Part shown: positions 35,768 through 48,003 of the stretch, one piece after another
How positions within the stretch are numbered: position 1 is the stretch's first letter
Layout of the letters: every line of letters begins with the position of its first letter
Source: Papilionanthe hookeriana x Papilionanthe teres
Lineage: Eukaryota; Streptophyta; Magnoliopsida; Asparagales; Orchidaceae
DNA length: 64,000 nucleotides
Direction: 5' to 3'
Assembly (NCBI GenBank): GCA_022702705.1
Contig: CM040439.1
Location: 26,564,345-26,628,344 of the forward strand
Program-made: the position numbers and the translations under genes
The notes under the pieces: model-generated
Databases searched by the model: none
What the model was told of the DNA's origin: nothing
Seen by the model: only the letters and a program-made list of their open reading frames with translations

Positions 35768-38503
35768 ATGGGTTTTTTAGTAAAGAGAGAAGAAGAAAGA
35801 ACATAAAAGAGGAGAATTTCTTCATTGTATTAAAAGCCTTATCTATTTTATGTTATAATCAATGGAGTTTTTTGCTCCGTCTCATTTAGGGAGGGGAAAC
35901 ATTGTAATAGCCGAAGAATGCTTGTCGTTTAATCTTTATAAAGCAATGTAAATAGAAAAGGTTATTGAAAAGAGTTATGGGGTTGCAGGCCTATTCTTTT
36001 ACAAATTTTGCTTTGTGCTGGTGAAGAAGCTTGTTCCTGCTTGTCAGTTAGACTAGGCAAGAAGGAATTGCAACTATCCGTTATATGTCAAGCACTTTGG
36101 CCGGTTTCTTTAGTATAAATATTGAGAAGTGTGAATTCCATTTCAGGAGCAAGTTTTCTTGAAGTGTATTTGGTTTTATGATATTTATGTTCAGCAATTC
36201 ATTCACTGTGAATTAAGCTCTCTTGTTGGTGAGTTTTTTTTTTAGCAAATCTTCACATTAAAAAATTAAAATTATTTATTATTTCTAAATATAAATAAAA
36301 TAATATTTTAATAGCTTATTCATTATCTAATATTGTTATATTAGTTTTAAAAATACACTGCAGGAGTAATGGTGTTTTGCTAACTCTCTAGATTGAATCA
36401 ACTTTTCTTCTTTTTCATTTTGAGTTTTATAATTCATCTCATTTTAATCAAAAGAACTCTTGCAATCACTTTCTGTGTTGTTCTTCACTAATTTATAATT
36501 GAGTTCGGCTGTTATCACACTGCTGATGAATTGAACTGCCATGGATGATGGCATGATTTCCTCCGTTGTTTTTAATCTTAATTTTTCTTTTGTTGATGCT
36601 GAGTGGAAATTCACATACAATCCACACAAATGCTTATGTATTTACATATCTGATACCTATACTTTGATTTTTACATTTATCATACTTCGGTGTTATGAAT
36701 GTATGCATAAAAAGTTGTATCATTTCACTTCTAAAATGTCAGCAAGAGGGATATTTTTTATTTGATGCTAAAGCTTTGAGTGTTATGCATGCGAATATGA
36801 AAGTTCAAATGTTATATATGCAGATATATAAACATTGAGCGGTGTTGTATAAATGCCCCAAATTTGTTTTGTACTGAATTGGGTCGTGTGTTCTAGCAAT
36901 GTTTTATGAGTTTCATGTTTTTAATTGAGCATTGAAGAGTAAATATTTGATAAATGTTGCACAACAGAGATTTCAGTCCAACAAAATTAGAGAGAGCATT
37001 GTTTTAGAATGTGAGAGATGCAAGTAAAACAAAGTTTTAGAAAGGATACAGAGACTGACAGAGGGATTTGTTCGCCTATTGCTCTCTCTTAACTCGTATC
37101 TCTCTTGCCATCTCTTTTGTTACTCATTGTGTAATATGATACAGGTTTTTATTTGTGGTTGTTTGGTATGCGCGTTAGCCTTATCCATGTAGATTAAGAT
37201 TAATCAATATCTCTAAATGATGTTATTGCTGTTGTTTGATGGGAAGAAAAGCAGCGTTAATTATTGCTTTTGCTGTCATTTAAAAAATCTGTTTGCAGCT
37301 CTGGAATCTCCTTTCTGAAAGAAGACTTGTCTTTTCATGCCCTTTAACTAAACCCAAATGGGGGCAACACTGCTTCTTTACTCTAGTGTTAATGATTTGG
37401 AAAGGTATGTAGCTTGTCCTGACAGTGAGGAATCTGTTTTCATGTGGGCCGTTGAGGATAACGATATTTTCTCTGCAAAACAGATAAGAAACGGGTAACA
37501 AAATTCCTTTTTTTTTAAAATTTCCTTTCTCTTTGAATTATCAGATAATATTTTACTCATCATCATGCTATAACTTGCCAGTGTGTTTTCCTCGTGGTAG
37601 AGCTTACTTTATTTTTTAGTTAATTGTTGTTTTCTCGGTCAAGGCTTGGGGGGACGTTAGAATTATAGAGGTGGTGCCAGGGTAGTTGAACTTCCTTAAC
37701 AAAAATTGTGTTCTGTATTAGTTTATTCAATTCAATATTGTTTCTATGTCCTCATACATGTTTAAAAGTAACAGCAGCAGCTACAGGCATTCATTATTTT
37801 GAACAAATTCAGCCTGGCTTTCTTATACAGTTGTTTATAGTGAAATATTCTTTTACTCATGTTCATAGAAACAAATATATGGAATGCTGACAGTGTGTTG
37901 ATTGAAGATATTATTAATTTTTTTGTCATAATGATGATGTCTGTCTGTTGATTATTTCTTATTCTTTTCTTCACTGTTCTTCAATTAAATTATAGAATAA
38001 TCATGCCAATAATGCGAACGGTAATCCTAGAGGACTTTGTTAAACGGGCATAGGTGCAAATTATGGAAAGAGTTGGTCTGATTGGTGCATTGATGGGAAG
38101 GACGCATGGCTATTAATTTCAGAAGGTGCATATTATCTATAAGGATTAATTTAAATGAGAGCCCTGTGGTGGCAATTAAGATGAATAATATCTTGAAATG
38201 TTGAAATGTGCAAAGGCCATCCAAGAAATTTTATTTTAAATTGTCTGCATTGCTTGCTGTTATGTGGCAGAAAATGATTTCATCCTCCTCCTGTTTGAAA
38301 ATTTTGCTTTTATAGGTGCAAATCTTGATTTAATAAATGTTGTCATTGGCTCATTATTAAGGAAAGTTTCATTAGGAGAATATTATTCTCCTTGTTTTCG
38401 TTAGAGTTCATTTTGTATGATTATATGTAGCCTTCTATGTTTAGTCAATAATTGAAGAGATTCTCCTCCTCCCTCTCTCTTTCTCTACAAGCCAACAAGG
38501 AAA
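35768..38503. other. RING 3'UTR and intergenic
   Basis: The first 200 bases are the likely 3'UTR. The rest is AT-rich with one foldback copy (36610-36854) and no supported gene. Confidence 0.5.
36610..36854. repeat. Foldback MITE-like repeat, copy H
   Basis: Left arm TTCACATACAATCCACACAA, GCTTATGTATTTACATATCT GATACCTATACTTTGATTTT; right arm GTTCAAATGTTATATATGCA GATATATAAACATTGAGC, ending GGTGTTGTATAAATG. 245 bp with inverted arms of roughly 60-70 bp. Confidence 0.75.
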
Positions 38504-39480
38504 ATGCTTCCGATCATGGATGAGGATGCTCGCAAGAAATCAGAGATGTTTCTCAGAGCAGGTAAGCGAGATGTTTGTGAAGTCATTTTCTTAAGTTGTC
38601 AATCGTCAAGTCAATGGCTTCAGTTTTAATTCCTTCATAACTGAAATCATATGGTACCTTTTATTGTTAATATGCTTTTTTTATTTTATGGATCCATGAG
38701 TTTTTAATCATTTGATGGCTTTGCTAATGTCTAGGTGCCATTTTTGTTGAGAGTAGCATGTAGATGATATTTGATTTCCTTGTATAATGAAGCCTTCAGA
38801 CACAGAAATTTCTTCTTTCAGATGGCCATGGAGAAAAAGTCTCAATATTAATCATATTTAGAAGCAAGTCTTATATTGCTATAATGCTAAATACCAACTT
38901 TATACCTGCTAATCGAGAAAAGTCAAAAATTGCTCCTGGATTCTTTTTGAGGGGTTATTTTAGTTTTAGACTGTTGACTGTGCTCAATTTAGTTTCTTAA
39001 CTTTTGAGAATTGATCTAAACTAGCTGTAACAAAAGAATTTTTGTGTAGATAGACTAAACTTCAAGGAAGAGGTGGCATTAGAGTGTATAACCATCTTAC
39101 AGGGTATAACCATCTTTAGCATTTTTCACATCTTTTTGCTTTTTTTTTTTCTCCCCCTTCTATCTTAATCCCTAATTTTATTTCTTTCCCAAGCTTTGTT
39201 GTCTAACAAGAAAGGCGAGAAGACGATAAAGAAAGAGCCCAATTTTACACGTCAATACCGACAACAATTGGAAATGGTATTCGGAAAATCCAAACTTTCA
39301 GTTGTGAGATTTAAAGTCCCTCTATCTCCAATAAAAATCCCATTTTACTTCCTCGCTCTTGCCATCATCTTGTTATATATATATTTTTTTCATCAGTTTT
39401 TTAGTTTCAACAAATTGAAATATCTTTATCATTTCATTCACTATGTTCTTTCTCAATTGAAGCCGAATCCAAATCCTTGA
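38504..39480 (+). CDS. Possible two-exon small gene or gene fragment, unrecognised
   Basis: A CT-rich leader (38461-38489) precedes ATG 38504. Exon 1 (38504-38561) encodes MLPIMDEDARKKSEMFLRA and ends at a strong donor, CAG|GTAAGC. A possible acceptor at 39192-39193 (TTTCCCAAG|) opens an in-phase exon encoding LLSNKKGEKTIKKEPNFT and RQYRQQLEMVFGKSKLS, then a hydrophobic stretch (PFYFLALAIILLYIYFFH) and a stop at 39480. The charged part looks coding; the hydrophobic end may be intronic read-through. No family recognised. It could be a captured or decayed gene piece, or chance. Confidence 0.28.
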
Positions 39481-41764
39481 ATCTTCTTCCAATCTAATCT
39501 CATTTGTTTTGCATAATACAATACGAACATATATGTTCAAGGAATCTTCGTTAAAATTAGAGTTCATGGACGAGCACACATGGAGAACGTATATATATCA
39601 TAGTTTGTGATGAACAATGGACAGATAATGGCGATAATGAAAAAATGCGAGCTTCTTATATGGATAGTGTTTGGTTCTGTAAACGTTTATCAGCTCCTCA
39701 TCGATGACAACCTCACTTTTATGGAGGGTTGAATTTGATCAAAATTTTAAAAATAAAGCATTATATTAAGTGCTTTAGTAACTATTATAAAAATTGAATG
39801 TTATATCAAATAACATGAAGTTAGATTGATTTAACTTTCAAGCATTATCTTCTGTGTAAATTTTAAATCCATTTACACAATAATTTTAATGGTGAGGTTA
39901 ATTTGGATCAATTTTGAGGAGTTGAAGGGCTAAATTGAACATGATCAATAATATGAGATTAAAATAACCCTACCAAATTTAGGTATTGTATATCAAAAAA
40001 GTGTCAACACAAATATCGAGGCAGTCTAACAGTTCAAAAAAGAATGACATGATAAAGCTGGACTTATTGGAAAGCGGCCCCACGATACAGAAGAATCCAT
40101 CGGCTAACACTAATCACAGACTTTTCGAACCAATTTAACGATACACTCCCAAATCATCCTCTGTCCAAAGCTTATGTTTTCGGCCTGTTAATATCAGCTG
40201 ACCAGATTAGTCTCGCTGACTATTTTTAGTAGTCCAGTTGGTCACCCTTATCTAAAGGATCGACTGATCAATTGTCCCTATCCAGCAAACCGACTGACAA
40301 CACTCATCATTTCACCTCCTCGGCCCAAATCTACAGAGCCAAAGGACAACAAGGCCTTGGGCCCACAAGATGTAATTCCTAGAATAACTTGTGCAACACT
40401 CTTTAAAGTAGGTTTAGAAATGTAATTTTCCTTCATTGCATTTCCTCTCCTATAAAATAGAGAGGCTTTTCATGTAATAGGATATTTGGCTCCTCCCCCT
40501 ATTCATACACAAAAAAGTTTTTGATTATATAAAAAGTGACTTAAGAGCCTGGGAATACTCTGGGGAAGCCGCTGTGCACTCCTCTCTTCACTCTCCCCCT
40601 CTCTCTCGCTTTCTCTCATTTTCTCTTGGCTCAAACGCTTTAATTTCTTGGGTGAGCCTTCTGGGCATATCTGTATTCAAAAGGTACCTTTTGGGTTTGT
40701 TCTCATTATTATGTTAACCAAATGAGCAAATTTTAGTGATGTGAATTCCTTCATTTCACTATTTCACATCACTAAATGCTTTTTACAACCAATCTCGTCT
40801 GGTTAGTTCTGTGAAAAATCCATCTTTTCATTCTTTGCTATATCTCACTCAGTTGTATCTTTAATATAAACAGATTCTTCGTAGCGTTCAAGTTCAGCAA
40901 GCAAAATAGAAAATGATAAAACATTTAACAGGATTTGAAACTCTTTATAATCTTCTGACTTTTATTTCAACAGTGTGGACTGGGACTAAAAAACAACAAC
41001 AAAGCCTTAAGCCCACCAAGCGTGGGCTGAGACTGATTTCGATTATCTATCGTCTTTTATCAATTTAATGTACTCCTGCAGTTCAACTTCTAGAGTGGAG
41101 GTCTTCTTTTGATGGCTACTTGCATATCTAATAGTGGGTTGTTTATATAGTATGAAAGCCGCAAAAATAATCTGACGTCATCTGCTTCGAAAGAAAGTCT
41201 TCAAGGGTCAATGAGAATAGTCCCAATTATCAGTTGCAAATTAGCCAAGAATTCTAGGATAATACATACTGCCATTTAAGTGAGAGTGTAAAATGCGGCA
41301 AACACATAAATCTTCTCACCAGATAAGAGAAGGGCAGGCTTGTCTTGAAATGTGGGATGTTTATGCTGTCTTTTGATCGAAGAAAAGTGAAGAATTGTTG
41401 GCCGAAGAAGCTAACTAGCCCACAATATTTCAGCCATGAACAACATTGCGAATGAGGGAGGGGGATGATATAGTGAAAGCTCAACAATCAAAGTGGAAGG
41501 AAGATGATTTGTCTCAGAATCAATTTGTGGCCACAAGGGAGGGAGAAGGAGACCTTAATGAAGGCCGCTCAAGGCTGGGACACAGCTGTGAGCTGAAGAG
41601 GAGCGCATGCGGACATCACAACTGTTCAGGATGATGATCCCCTAACTCTAACAGAGGAAGACCCCGCATGAAAGTGGGGGAAGGAGCGAGCGCTTGCTGT
41701 TGTGTGACATATCACTATACTATAGCTTTAGCATGCTCCATTGATGTTGGTGTAAATAAAGGGT
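39481..41764. other. Intergenic with LTR-like segment
   Basis: 40100-40700 looks like part of an LTR: repeated CAGCTGACC/CGACTGA words, then TCCTATAAAATAGAGAGGC (TATA-like) and a CT-rich leader with GCTTTCTCTCATTTTCTC. No duplication or partner LTR was found. The remainder shows no gene. Confidence 0.4.
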
Positions 41765-41877
41765 ATTTATTTATAAAATTTTCATGTTATAAGCTCAACA
41801 CCATATATGTAAAAAGTGAAGCTTAGGTCTTAGATATGTAAATACATAAGAATGGAGTGGTCTGTTTGCAAATCTTT
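41765..41877. repeat. Foldback MITE-like repeat, copy I
   Basis: The right arm is near consensus (CCATATATGTAAAAAGTGAA, GCTTAGGTCTTAGATATGTA, AATACATAAGAATGGAGTGG, TCTGTTTGCAAA). Only a short, decayed left part. About 250 bp upstream of the zinc-finger gene start. Confidence 0.7.
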
Positions 41878-42021
41878 CTTTTTAAATTCTTTATAGGATG
41901 AAGATGACATTCACCACATTTAAAAAGTTTCACTTTCAGCTAAAGTAGACTCGTATGGATAAAAAGGGCGAGTCTTTCAGCTCTCAACATTCACATCAGA
42001 TTAAATTAATTGGACCCTAAT

Positions 42022-42112
42022 CTTATCCCTTCTGACGTGTTCTTATCCATCTCATCACCTCTCGTTTCACCTCCACATACCCATAGCTGATCTGCAGTTT
42101 CCGATGGCATAA
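42022..42112 (+). promoter_or_regulatory. Promoter motifs and a two-codon upstream ORF before the CxxC gene
   Basis: CTTATC (inverted GATAAG I-box, common in light-regulated promoters) occurs at 42022-42027 and 42042-42047, with TGACGTG between (42033-42039). At 42104-42112 a minimal upstream ORF, ATG GCA TAA, ends 19 bases before the main ATG. Motif meaning is by analogy; no TATA box was assigned. Confidence 0.4.
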
Positions 42113-42131
42113 TCTCGAACTCACAATACCA

Positions 42132-42635
42132 ATGGCTTCTTCCATTTCTCCTCTCCAACATGTATCACCTGCAGCAGCTCAACGGCCGACCGCCGCATGG
42201 CCACCAATGTCTCCAAAACCACGATGCTTCGGATTTAGTCCCGCAACAAGACGATCCATCTCCAGAGTTGTGAGCGTGTCTGCTGTCGGGGATGTGTCAG
42301 CTGACAGCAACATATATCTGTTTGCCGGCGCCGCTGCAGTGGCGCTCATTGGGACTGCTTTTCCCATATTTTTCGCCCGCAAGGACTTGTAATCTCATCA
42401 ATCTTTCTATCTCCCATCTGCCAACATATCTCCAAACATTCAAAGATGCAGAATTTTGAAGAAAAAAAATGATGTTTTTGTGTTATTGTATTGCAGATGT
42501 CCAGAATGTGATGGGGCGGGATTCATCAGGCAAGCAGGTGCACCACTTCGAGCGAATGCGGCCAGGAAGGATCAAGCTCAAATTGTTTGTCCTCGATGCA
42601 ATGGTCTTGGCAAATTAGGACAAATTGATAAGTGA
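42132..42635 (+). CDS. Small plastid DnaJ-type CxxC zinc-finger protein, membrane-anchored
   Basis: Two exons, 42132-42388 and 42497-42635, 131 aa; intron 108 bp, GT-AG, phase 2. The N-terminal ~50 residues (MASSISPLQHVSPAAAQRPT…) are Ser/Ala-rich without acids, like a chloroplast transit peptide. A membrane span follows (about 60-82, NIYLFAGAAAVALIGTAFP). The soluble part has two half zinc motifs, CPECDGAGF at 87-95 and CPRCNGLGK at 117-125, the CxxCxGxG form of the DnaJ cysteine-rich domain, without a J domain. Plastid relatives of this type (BSD2, LQY1, PSA2) assist assembly or thiol chemistry of photosynthetic complexes; this one is shorter than those and its exact role is unknown. Confidence 0.88.
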
Positions 42636-43382
42636 TGCATTTGAGTTCTCTGAGTTTCCTGTAAGATTAATTAATTTTCTACATGCTTGATAATGACTGA
42701 CTTTTGCAGATCATACGCCTGTATCTGACATCTCTGCTTTTCAGTTGTTAACAGTGATGAATGCTCCTTCTTCTTGTAACTTCTTCTTCTATCTTCTTCA
42801 TCTCTTATTTCTCAAAAGTTAAGTTACATGACACTGCTGAACAGGCTTTCATGAAGTTATTGTTTGCTTGTTTTGTACCTGTTGCTTGCTGCAATATTTT
42901 CAACGGTGGTTAGAGTTTATTCCCTTAGTATTTAACGAGAATTTTTTGGGTAAATATTTTTTAAGATGTAAAACCATTATATTGTTCAACTAGCTGAAAT
43001 GATTCTATTTGTGTACATCATATATTATAATGATACTATTTGAACTAGTTGGAGGAAGCATTAATATTAGAAGGATACTTACCAGTCTATCTTCAAGGTC
43101 GGGCTGCTCACTGTAGATCGATGTCTCGCTGCTCTCCCCTTCTTGTGGTTCTCTTCCTCCTCTGGTTCTCGCGTCTCACAGAGTGTTTGCCTGCACAAAT
43201 GTTGGCTTTTATATTAGAATTTTGGTTTATGTATATTGTCCTTTTTTATCCCTGGTTTTTCTACAAGTCTGTCATTGAGCTACTCCAATGGTTACTTATG
43301 TAATGGCATGGCTGTTCATTAAGCTCTCCTCTGTCCCTGTCTTCCTTCTTCTTCTTTCTTCTCTCTACTTATGTTTTCTTCA
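42636..43382. other. 3'UTR of the CxxC gene, then 5' LTR part of a Copia element
   Basis: 42636-42950 is probably 3'UTR. The CT-rich stretch ending TTCTTCA at 43382 directly precedes a Copia primer-binding site, so some of 43000-43382 should be its LTR. Its start was not found and no second LTR is visible. Confidence 0.45.
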
Positions 43383-44165
43383 CTTGGTATCAGAGAGGGC
43401 GTACCTTCCTCCAGGATGGATTTTCCTGTATCTACAGCCACACAAGAATAACAACAAAACACTGTCATCTTCAACAAAATCAAAGATGTTAACATCCCAA
43501 ACTCCCTCAACTCCTTGATGAGCCACATCAAGAATGTGGTTACCACTTCCTTAACTCAAGACAACTACCTCGTTTGGAAGGTGCAAATCTCTAAGCTTCT
43601 CGCCGCTAACGGCTATGAATCCTTTCTTGATAGCAGTAATCCCTTCCCATTTTATTGCTTTTCATAACATGATAAAAAATCATTTTAGTAAAAGTATAAA
43701 GTGTTGGAGAATAGATGATGGTAGGGAATGCATGTCACTTGCACCCAAAAATCATCTTTCAAAATGACATTAATCATCAGCTAAGCTGCCCTTATACCCC
43801 TGAGCAAAACGGTATTGCTGTAAGGAAACATCGTCATTTAGTCGAGACAACATGTACACTTATAAATTTTGGATTTACATCATAACTTTAATTCTTCTGC
43901 TGATCCCATTACTCACAATCAAGCCGAACAACATTCCCACTGGCAGCAAGCTATGCCCGAAGAGTTCATGACCTTACAACAACAAGGAATTTGGGATCTA
44001 GAACCACCACCTGCACATCAACAAATACTAGGCTGCAAATGGACTTTTAAAACAAAATATCATTCAAATGGATCCATTGCACGTCATAAGGCTAGATTGG
44101 TGGTTGCTTAGGGATTTTCCCAGTAACATGGTATTGACTATAACGAGACCTTTAGTTCAGCTGCT
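43383..44165 (+). mobile_element. Truncated Copia retrotransposon (gag, integrase and RT pieces)
   Basis: The primer site CTTGGTATCAGAG (43383-43395) complements initiator-Met tRNA. Then come gag (LTQDNYLVWKVQISKLLAAN, near 43553), an integrase C-terminal piece (SCPYTPEQNGIAVRKHRHL, near 43785-43845) and the start of reverse transcriptase (HWQQAMPEEFMTLQQQGIW, KTKYHSNGSIARHKARLVVA, then stop). Gaps between blocks show several internal deletions; no frame is intact. Sequence after FSSA is no longer recognisable. Confidence 0.87.
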
Positions 44166-44512
44166 AATTTCCATTTTTCTAAACTATATTTCTCTAATAT
44201 TATAAATACGATAAAAAACTGTGTTTTTATAAATTGTTTGGATGAAAAATTAAAGAGCTAAATTTAGCTTGAATCACTATGTGATCAACATGAGATTTAT
44301 ACGTAGGGGTTCTTTGGTAGCACCATTTTAACAAGATTTATGTGGGGATTTAATGTATATCCAACCAAAAGTGAAAAATAGCGTATCTAAATCCAGTGCC
44401 CCACTAAATCCAATTTTTTCTCCGTTTCGTTACTTTTTAGACGTAAATCCAGCTACTAGGTGGATTTAATGAATTTAGCTTTTGAAGGAAACACATCAAA
44501 CTGATTTATGCT

Positions 44513-45051
44513 TGTTGTTAATGACTCCCAATTACTTGGGTTAAGATAATGACACACTAGTAAATCTCATGGAAGTTTCTTGGGCGGACCCGATCTACTT
44601 GGGAGGCTCCATCTATTATAAATAGATGGGGGTGGCTTGTAGGGGAGGGTTGAGGGGAAAGGAACCAAGGAGAGAGAAAAGGAGAGAGAACTAAGAGGAA
44701 GTAGAGAAGAAAGGGAGAGGCTTCTAGGATTGAGGGGAGAATCTCAGGGATCTAGGGTCGAGGTTATTCGAGAGAGAGATCGTGGCGAGATGAGAGCTCA
44801 GTGAGATATTGGGTTGAGGTGAGTCGAGAGAGAGAGATCTGGAGCTTATTCCTCAATGGTGTAGAAGCTTTGTAATTCTTCTCTATTTTATTAGTGGATT
44901 TGATTGATTCACTCCCGTGGATGTAGGCCGAAGGACCGAACCACGTAATTCCTCTTGTTTGCTTGTGTTATTGTGTTTTCATCTTCATCGTTGTGATTTG
45001 TGGTTTGTTCTCTTGCCAAGATTGAGGAAAGAAATTATTTTTCCCACAACA
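44513..45051 (+). mobile_element. Solo LTR with 5-bp target duplication
   Basis: 539 bp starting TGTTG and ending CAACA (perfect 5-bp inverted ends), flanked by ATGCT at 44508-44512 and 45052-45056. It has a TATA box (TATAAATA, 44617-44624), a GA-rich transcribed leader, and the TCCCGTGGATGTAGGCCGAA / CCGAACCACGTAATTCC block common near the 3' end of plant LTRs. No internal region is attached, so the rest was lost by LTR-LTR recombination. Confidence 0.88.
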
Positions 45052-45384
45052 ATGCTAAACATGTCAATAAATTTAAGCGTGATTGCCCTCAACTGAACCA
45101 CACACCATTCCTGATTTAAGAGCATCTGGATTTACTAAGGCTCCGTTTGGGGCAGTTTATAAGTGCGGGTGGCTTTTTCAAAGCGTCGTCGTCCCATTTC
45201 GTAAGTGCATTTAGACTGTTTTTTGAAAAATGTGATTTTTGATTGTTTAATAACGGCGGCCGCGGGATCGATCTCGCGGCCCTTGTTTCATTCGCGACTT
45301 TTAATCCGCCCACCCTCGTCTCTCTCGCGACTATGTGCCTCTCGCAATCCCTTCTCTCCCGCGACCAAAATCATCAACTTTGTG

Positions 45385-45545
45385 ATACATAGCTGGGATG
45401 GCAACGAAGAGATCGCGCTTACAGAGACCACCGAAACTCCCATTTTTCTCATCCTTCCGCACCGCTCCGACCAAGCTAAGAATGTTCGCACCCTACTTCC
45501 TCTTCGTTCGTCTCGGATTTACTTAATTCCGTTGATTCACATGAT
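45385..45545 (+). pseudogene. Gene-like fragment shared with 27.43-27.64 kb
   Basis: See the 27.4-kb entry for matching words. Here one plus frame stays open from 45205 to 45597 (130 codons) and contains LTETTETPIFLILPHRSDQ. A second frame starts ATGGCAACGAAGAGATCGCG and runs 42 codons. Neither product is recognised. Confidence 0.45.
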
Positions 45546-45734
45546 ATATCGCGAATCGGCGCCACTTTGGGATTCACAGGAGGCATTTTTGTTGTAATGT
45601 AGGATTTGGTGTAAAAGGAATGCACTGCAGTCCTTCTGCATGAGTTTCTGGATTTCGGTTGTTCGGCTGGAGATGTTTGATTGTTATTTTTTCTGCTTTA
45701 GAAGATTCGACAATGATGATATCAAACTTCTAGC

Positions 45735-45805
45735 TGTGATATTTGCGCCAAGCATCAAAGTTTGGGTTCTAGATATGCAAATATATAAAACTTTTGTGAT
45801 AAACA
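45735..45805. repeat. Foldback MITE-like repeat, copy J (partial)
   Basis: CATCAAAGTTTGGGTTCTAG ATATGCAAATATATAAAAC matches part of the family's right arm. The other arm is not visible. Confidence 0.4.
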
Positions 45806-47048
45806 GGGAAATTGCACAATGTGCTAGTTATATTGGTTTAAAACCAGTTCAAATTTGGGTTTGGATCAATTTTATAAGGCATGAACTTTGCAAAGCAGCC
45901 CTTGACTATTACAGGTTATGCCTTATTAGTTGTAGTTTCATCTAAAATAGATTTTTAGGCATGTTTCTGCAAATAAATATATTTTGGGAATGTATGGATA
46001 ATTTCACATATTATGAGGCATATGAAGCAGCTATATGCCCACTAGAGGATTTTGTTTTTATAAGGATTACTTTGGCATTTTCTTTTTTTTATTAGGGCTG
46101 ATTTAAGTGTTTGAAGTTGTAACTTTATTTCAGCCGTATTTCCTTTCTCCTACTTGTTGATAGTGGAATAACCATTCCCCGTGGATGCATGCGGGTTTGC
46201 AATGAATCACCTAGGCAAATTTGCATCAGATAAGGTAAGTTGCACCATGTTTCATTCTTTGTTTTTTGTGTGATTTTGTTCGAATTTACATCGGATCACG
46301 TAAGTTGGACCATGTTTTTTACCAAATGATTTACTATAATAGCATTGAGCTCATGGATCCATTAGCTTTTGGAAGTGAAAGAGGGGGTATTTATAAGTCC
46401 ATAATTACTTACAACATCCCTATAAATAACTTGCAAGAAGTTTTGTCAAAGTAAAATTAGAAAATTTGCCAATTGAATGTTATATGTATGGTTTCTAATC
46501 TTATGTATGGTCAGTTCAAATTTTAATAAATTTTGTATTGATCAGATCTATAATTGTTAATTGTTTGTATGTATCCAAAAAGTATTTTCTCGCTTAAAGT
46601 TGCACCAAATCTTCTCCATAACATCTGCACAATAGCTAAACGACCATTAGTTTCCAATGACCAATGTCGCATCAAATTATATCTTTGATCTCCAATCTTA
46701 TATATTATAATGAAAAACTATATCTAGCTAGTTAAACATAATGAATGTGTTCTAATGAGGCTTCTAGTGATAAAAAATCAGAAGATTTAAAACATAGATA
46801 CACTCAAAAATAGAATTTACTTTTCTGTTTCTGCAGCATCAAATATATTGCCAATACAGTTCTGTTACATAACAACATTACTTAACATGACAAAATAATC
46901 ATTTATTCACAAACAACTTCAAATTAGTTGTTTTCAGACGGTTGTCCTAAACAACTAACCAGCTTATCATGATAAGCTGTTGATCAACACCTTATCAGGA
47001 TAAGCCGCATATCTGGATAAGCTGCAGCTGCCCCCACACATACCCTAA

Positions 47049-48003
47049 ATCCTATTCTACTTAAATCGTGATTGCAGTCAAACACCCTCTTAAAATAGAA
47101 CTATATATCACACATAATGTTTTGACCATTTCAATAACTATATTAAGGATTATAGAAATATAGAAATAAATAATTCTAGTATGTTTGTATGTTACGATTG
47201 GTTTATAAATATCATAGTTAAATATGTTGCCTTAGAAATACTTTGTTGTTATCATGTGCTTTCTAAAGTTGTTTATCAATAAATTATGTTGAAGCCATTA
47301 ATCCTCACAGAGAAATTACTGTCTTTTACTCTCAAATGTGTCCAATACTGTCTTTTACTCTCATATGTGTTCAATATTCGATGACTAAAACATTATGTTT
47401 GATCAAACCTAATCTTATTGAAACAATAATAGTTCATGAATATTCTTCTAAGGATAAATTAGATGAAGATTGATTGCTAAAGTGAGGCTCTTTTGAAATT
47501 GTCTCAATGAGGAAGAGAATATACAATGGCAACATGAGTTTGTAGTAGATTGTGTTCAAGCTCGCGCTTATATTTGAGCAACATTCATAACTTAAATTTG
47601 AAGTTGGAATTGTCATCAAATTTGTCATCAATTATGGAAAAATTGAGCATGGAGTTGAAATTGAACTTACCATAAAATTTGAACCTAAATTACAAGTAGC
47701 TCATGAATAATCTTTATTGTGAACCTCGGCTTTTCATAAGAACTTATAGATATGAACTCAAGCATCTACTTATGCTAATTTATATGCACAATATTGTGCC
47801 CACTTTTGATGTTCCATGTTACAAATATCTTCATGAATTAACTTCGAGGAACACAATATTTTGCTTATATTTATATGGTAGATACATAATGTTTAATTCG
47901 TGAGCCAATTTATTTAAAATCAAGTTGAATCATGTAAATCAAATAGAATTATGTATTACGATAAAACTTTATTAAAGTGACATATTTTAGTAAGACACAG
48001 TTA
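47049..48003. other. Intergenic, nothing recognised
   Basis: AT-rich. It includes a direct repeat of ACTGTCTTTTACTCTCA with TGTGT(C/T)CAATA at about 47320-47375. No gene. Confidence 0.5.

Larger units (their letters stand above)
45139..47045. mobile_element. Possible 1.9-kb Tourist/PIF-Harbinger-like element
   Basis: The left end GGCTCCGTTTGGGGCAGTTT is preceded by TAA. The right end GCAGCTGCCCCCACACATACCC is followed by TAA. These match the inverted termini and TAA duplication of the 283-bp element at 51657-51939. Inside lie a gene-like fragment (45385-45545) and pieces of other repeats. No transposase is seen. The ends could instead belong to two separate truncated copies. Confidence 0.45.

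Noticed and set aside
43049..43518. Hydrophobic 84- and 76-codon frames
   Set aside because: Lie in the presumed LTR and primer-site region of a Copia element; no family features.
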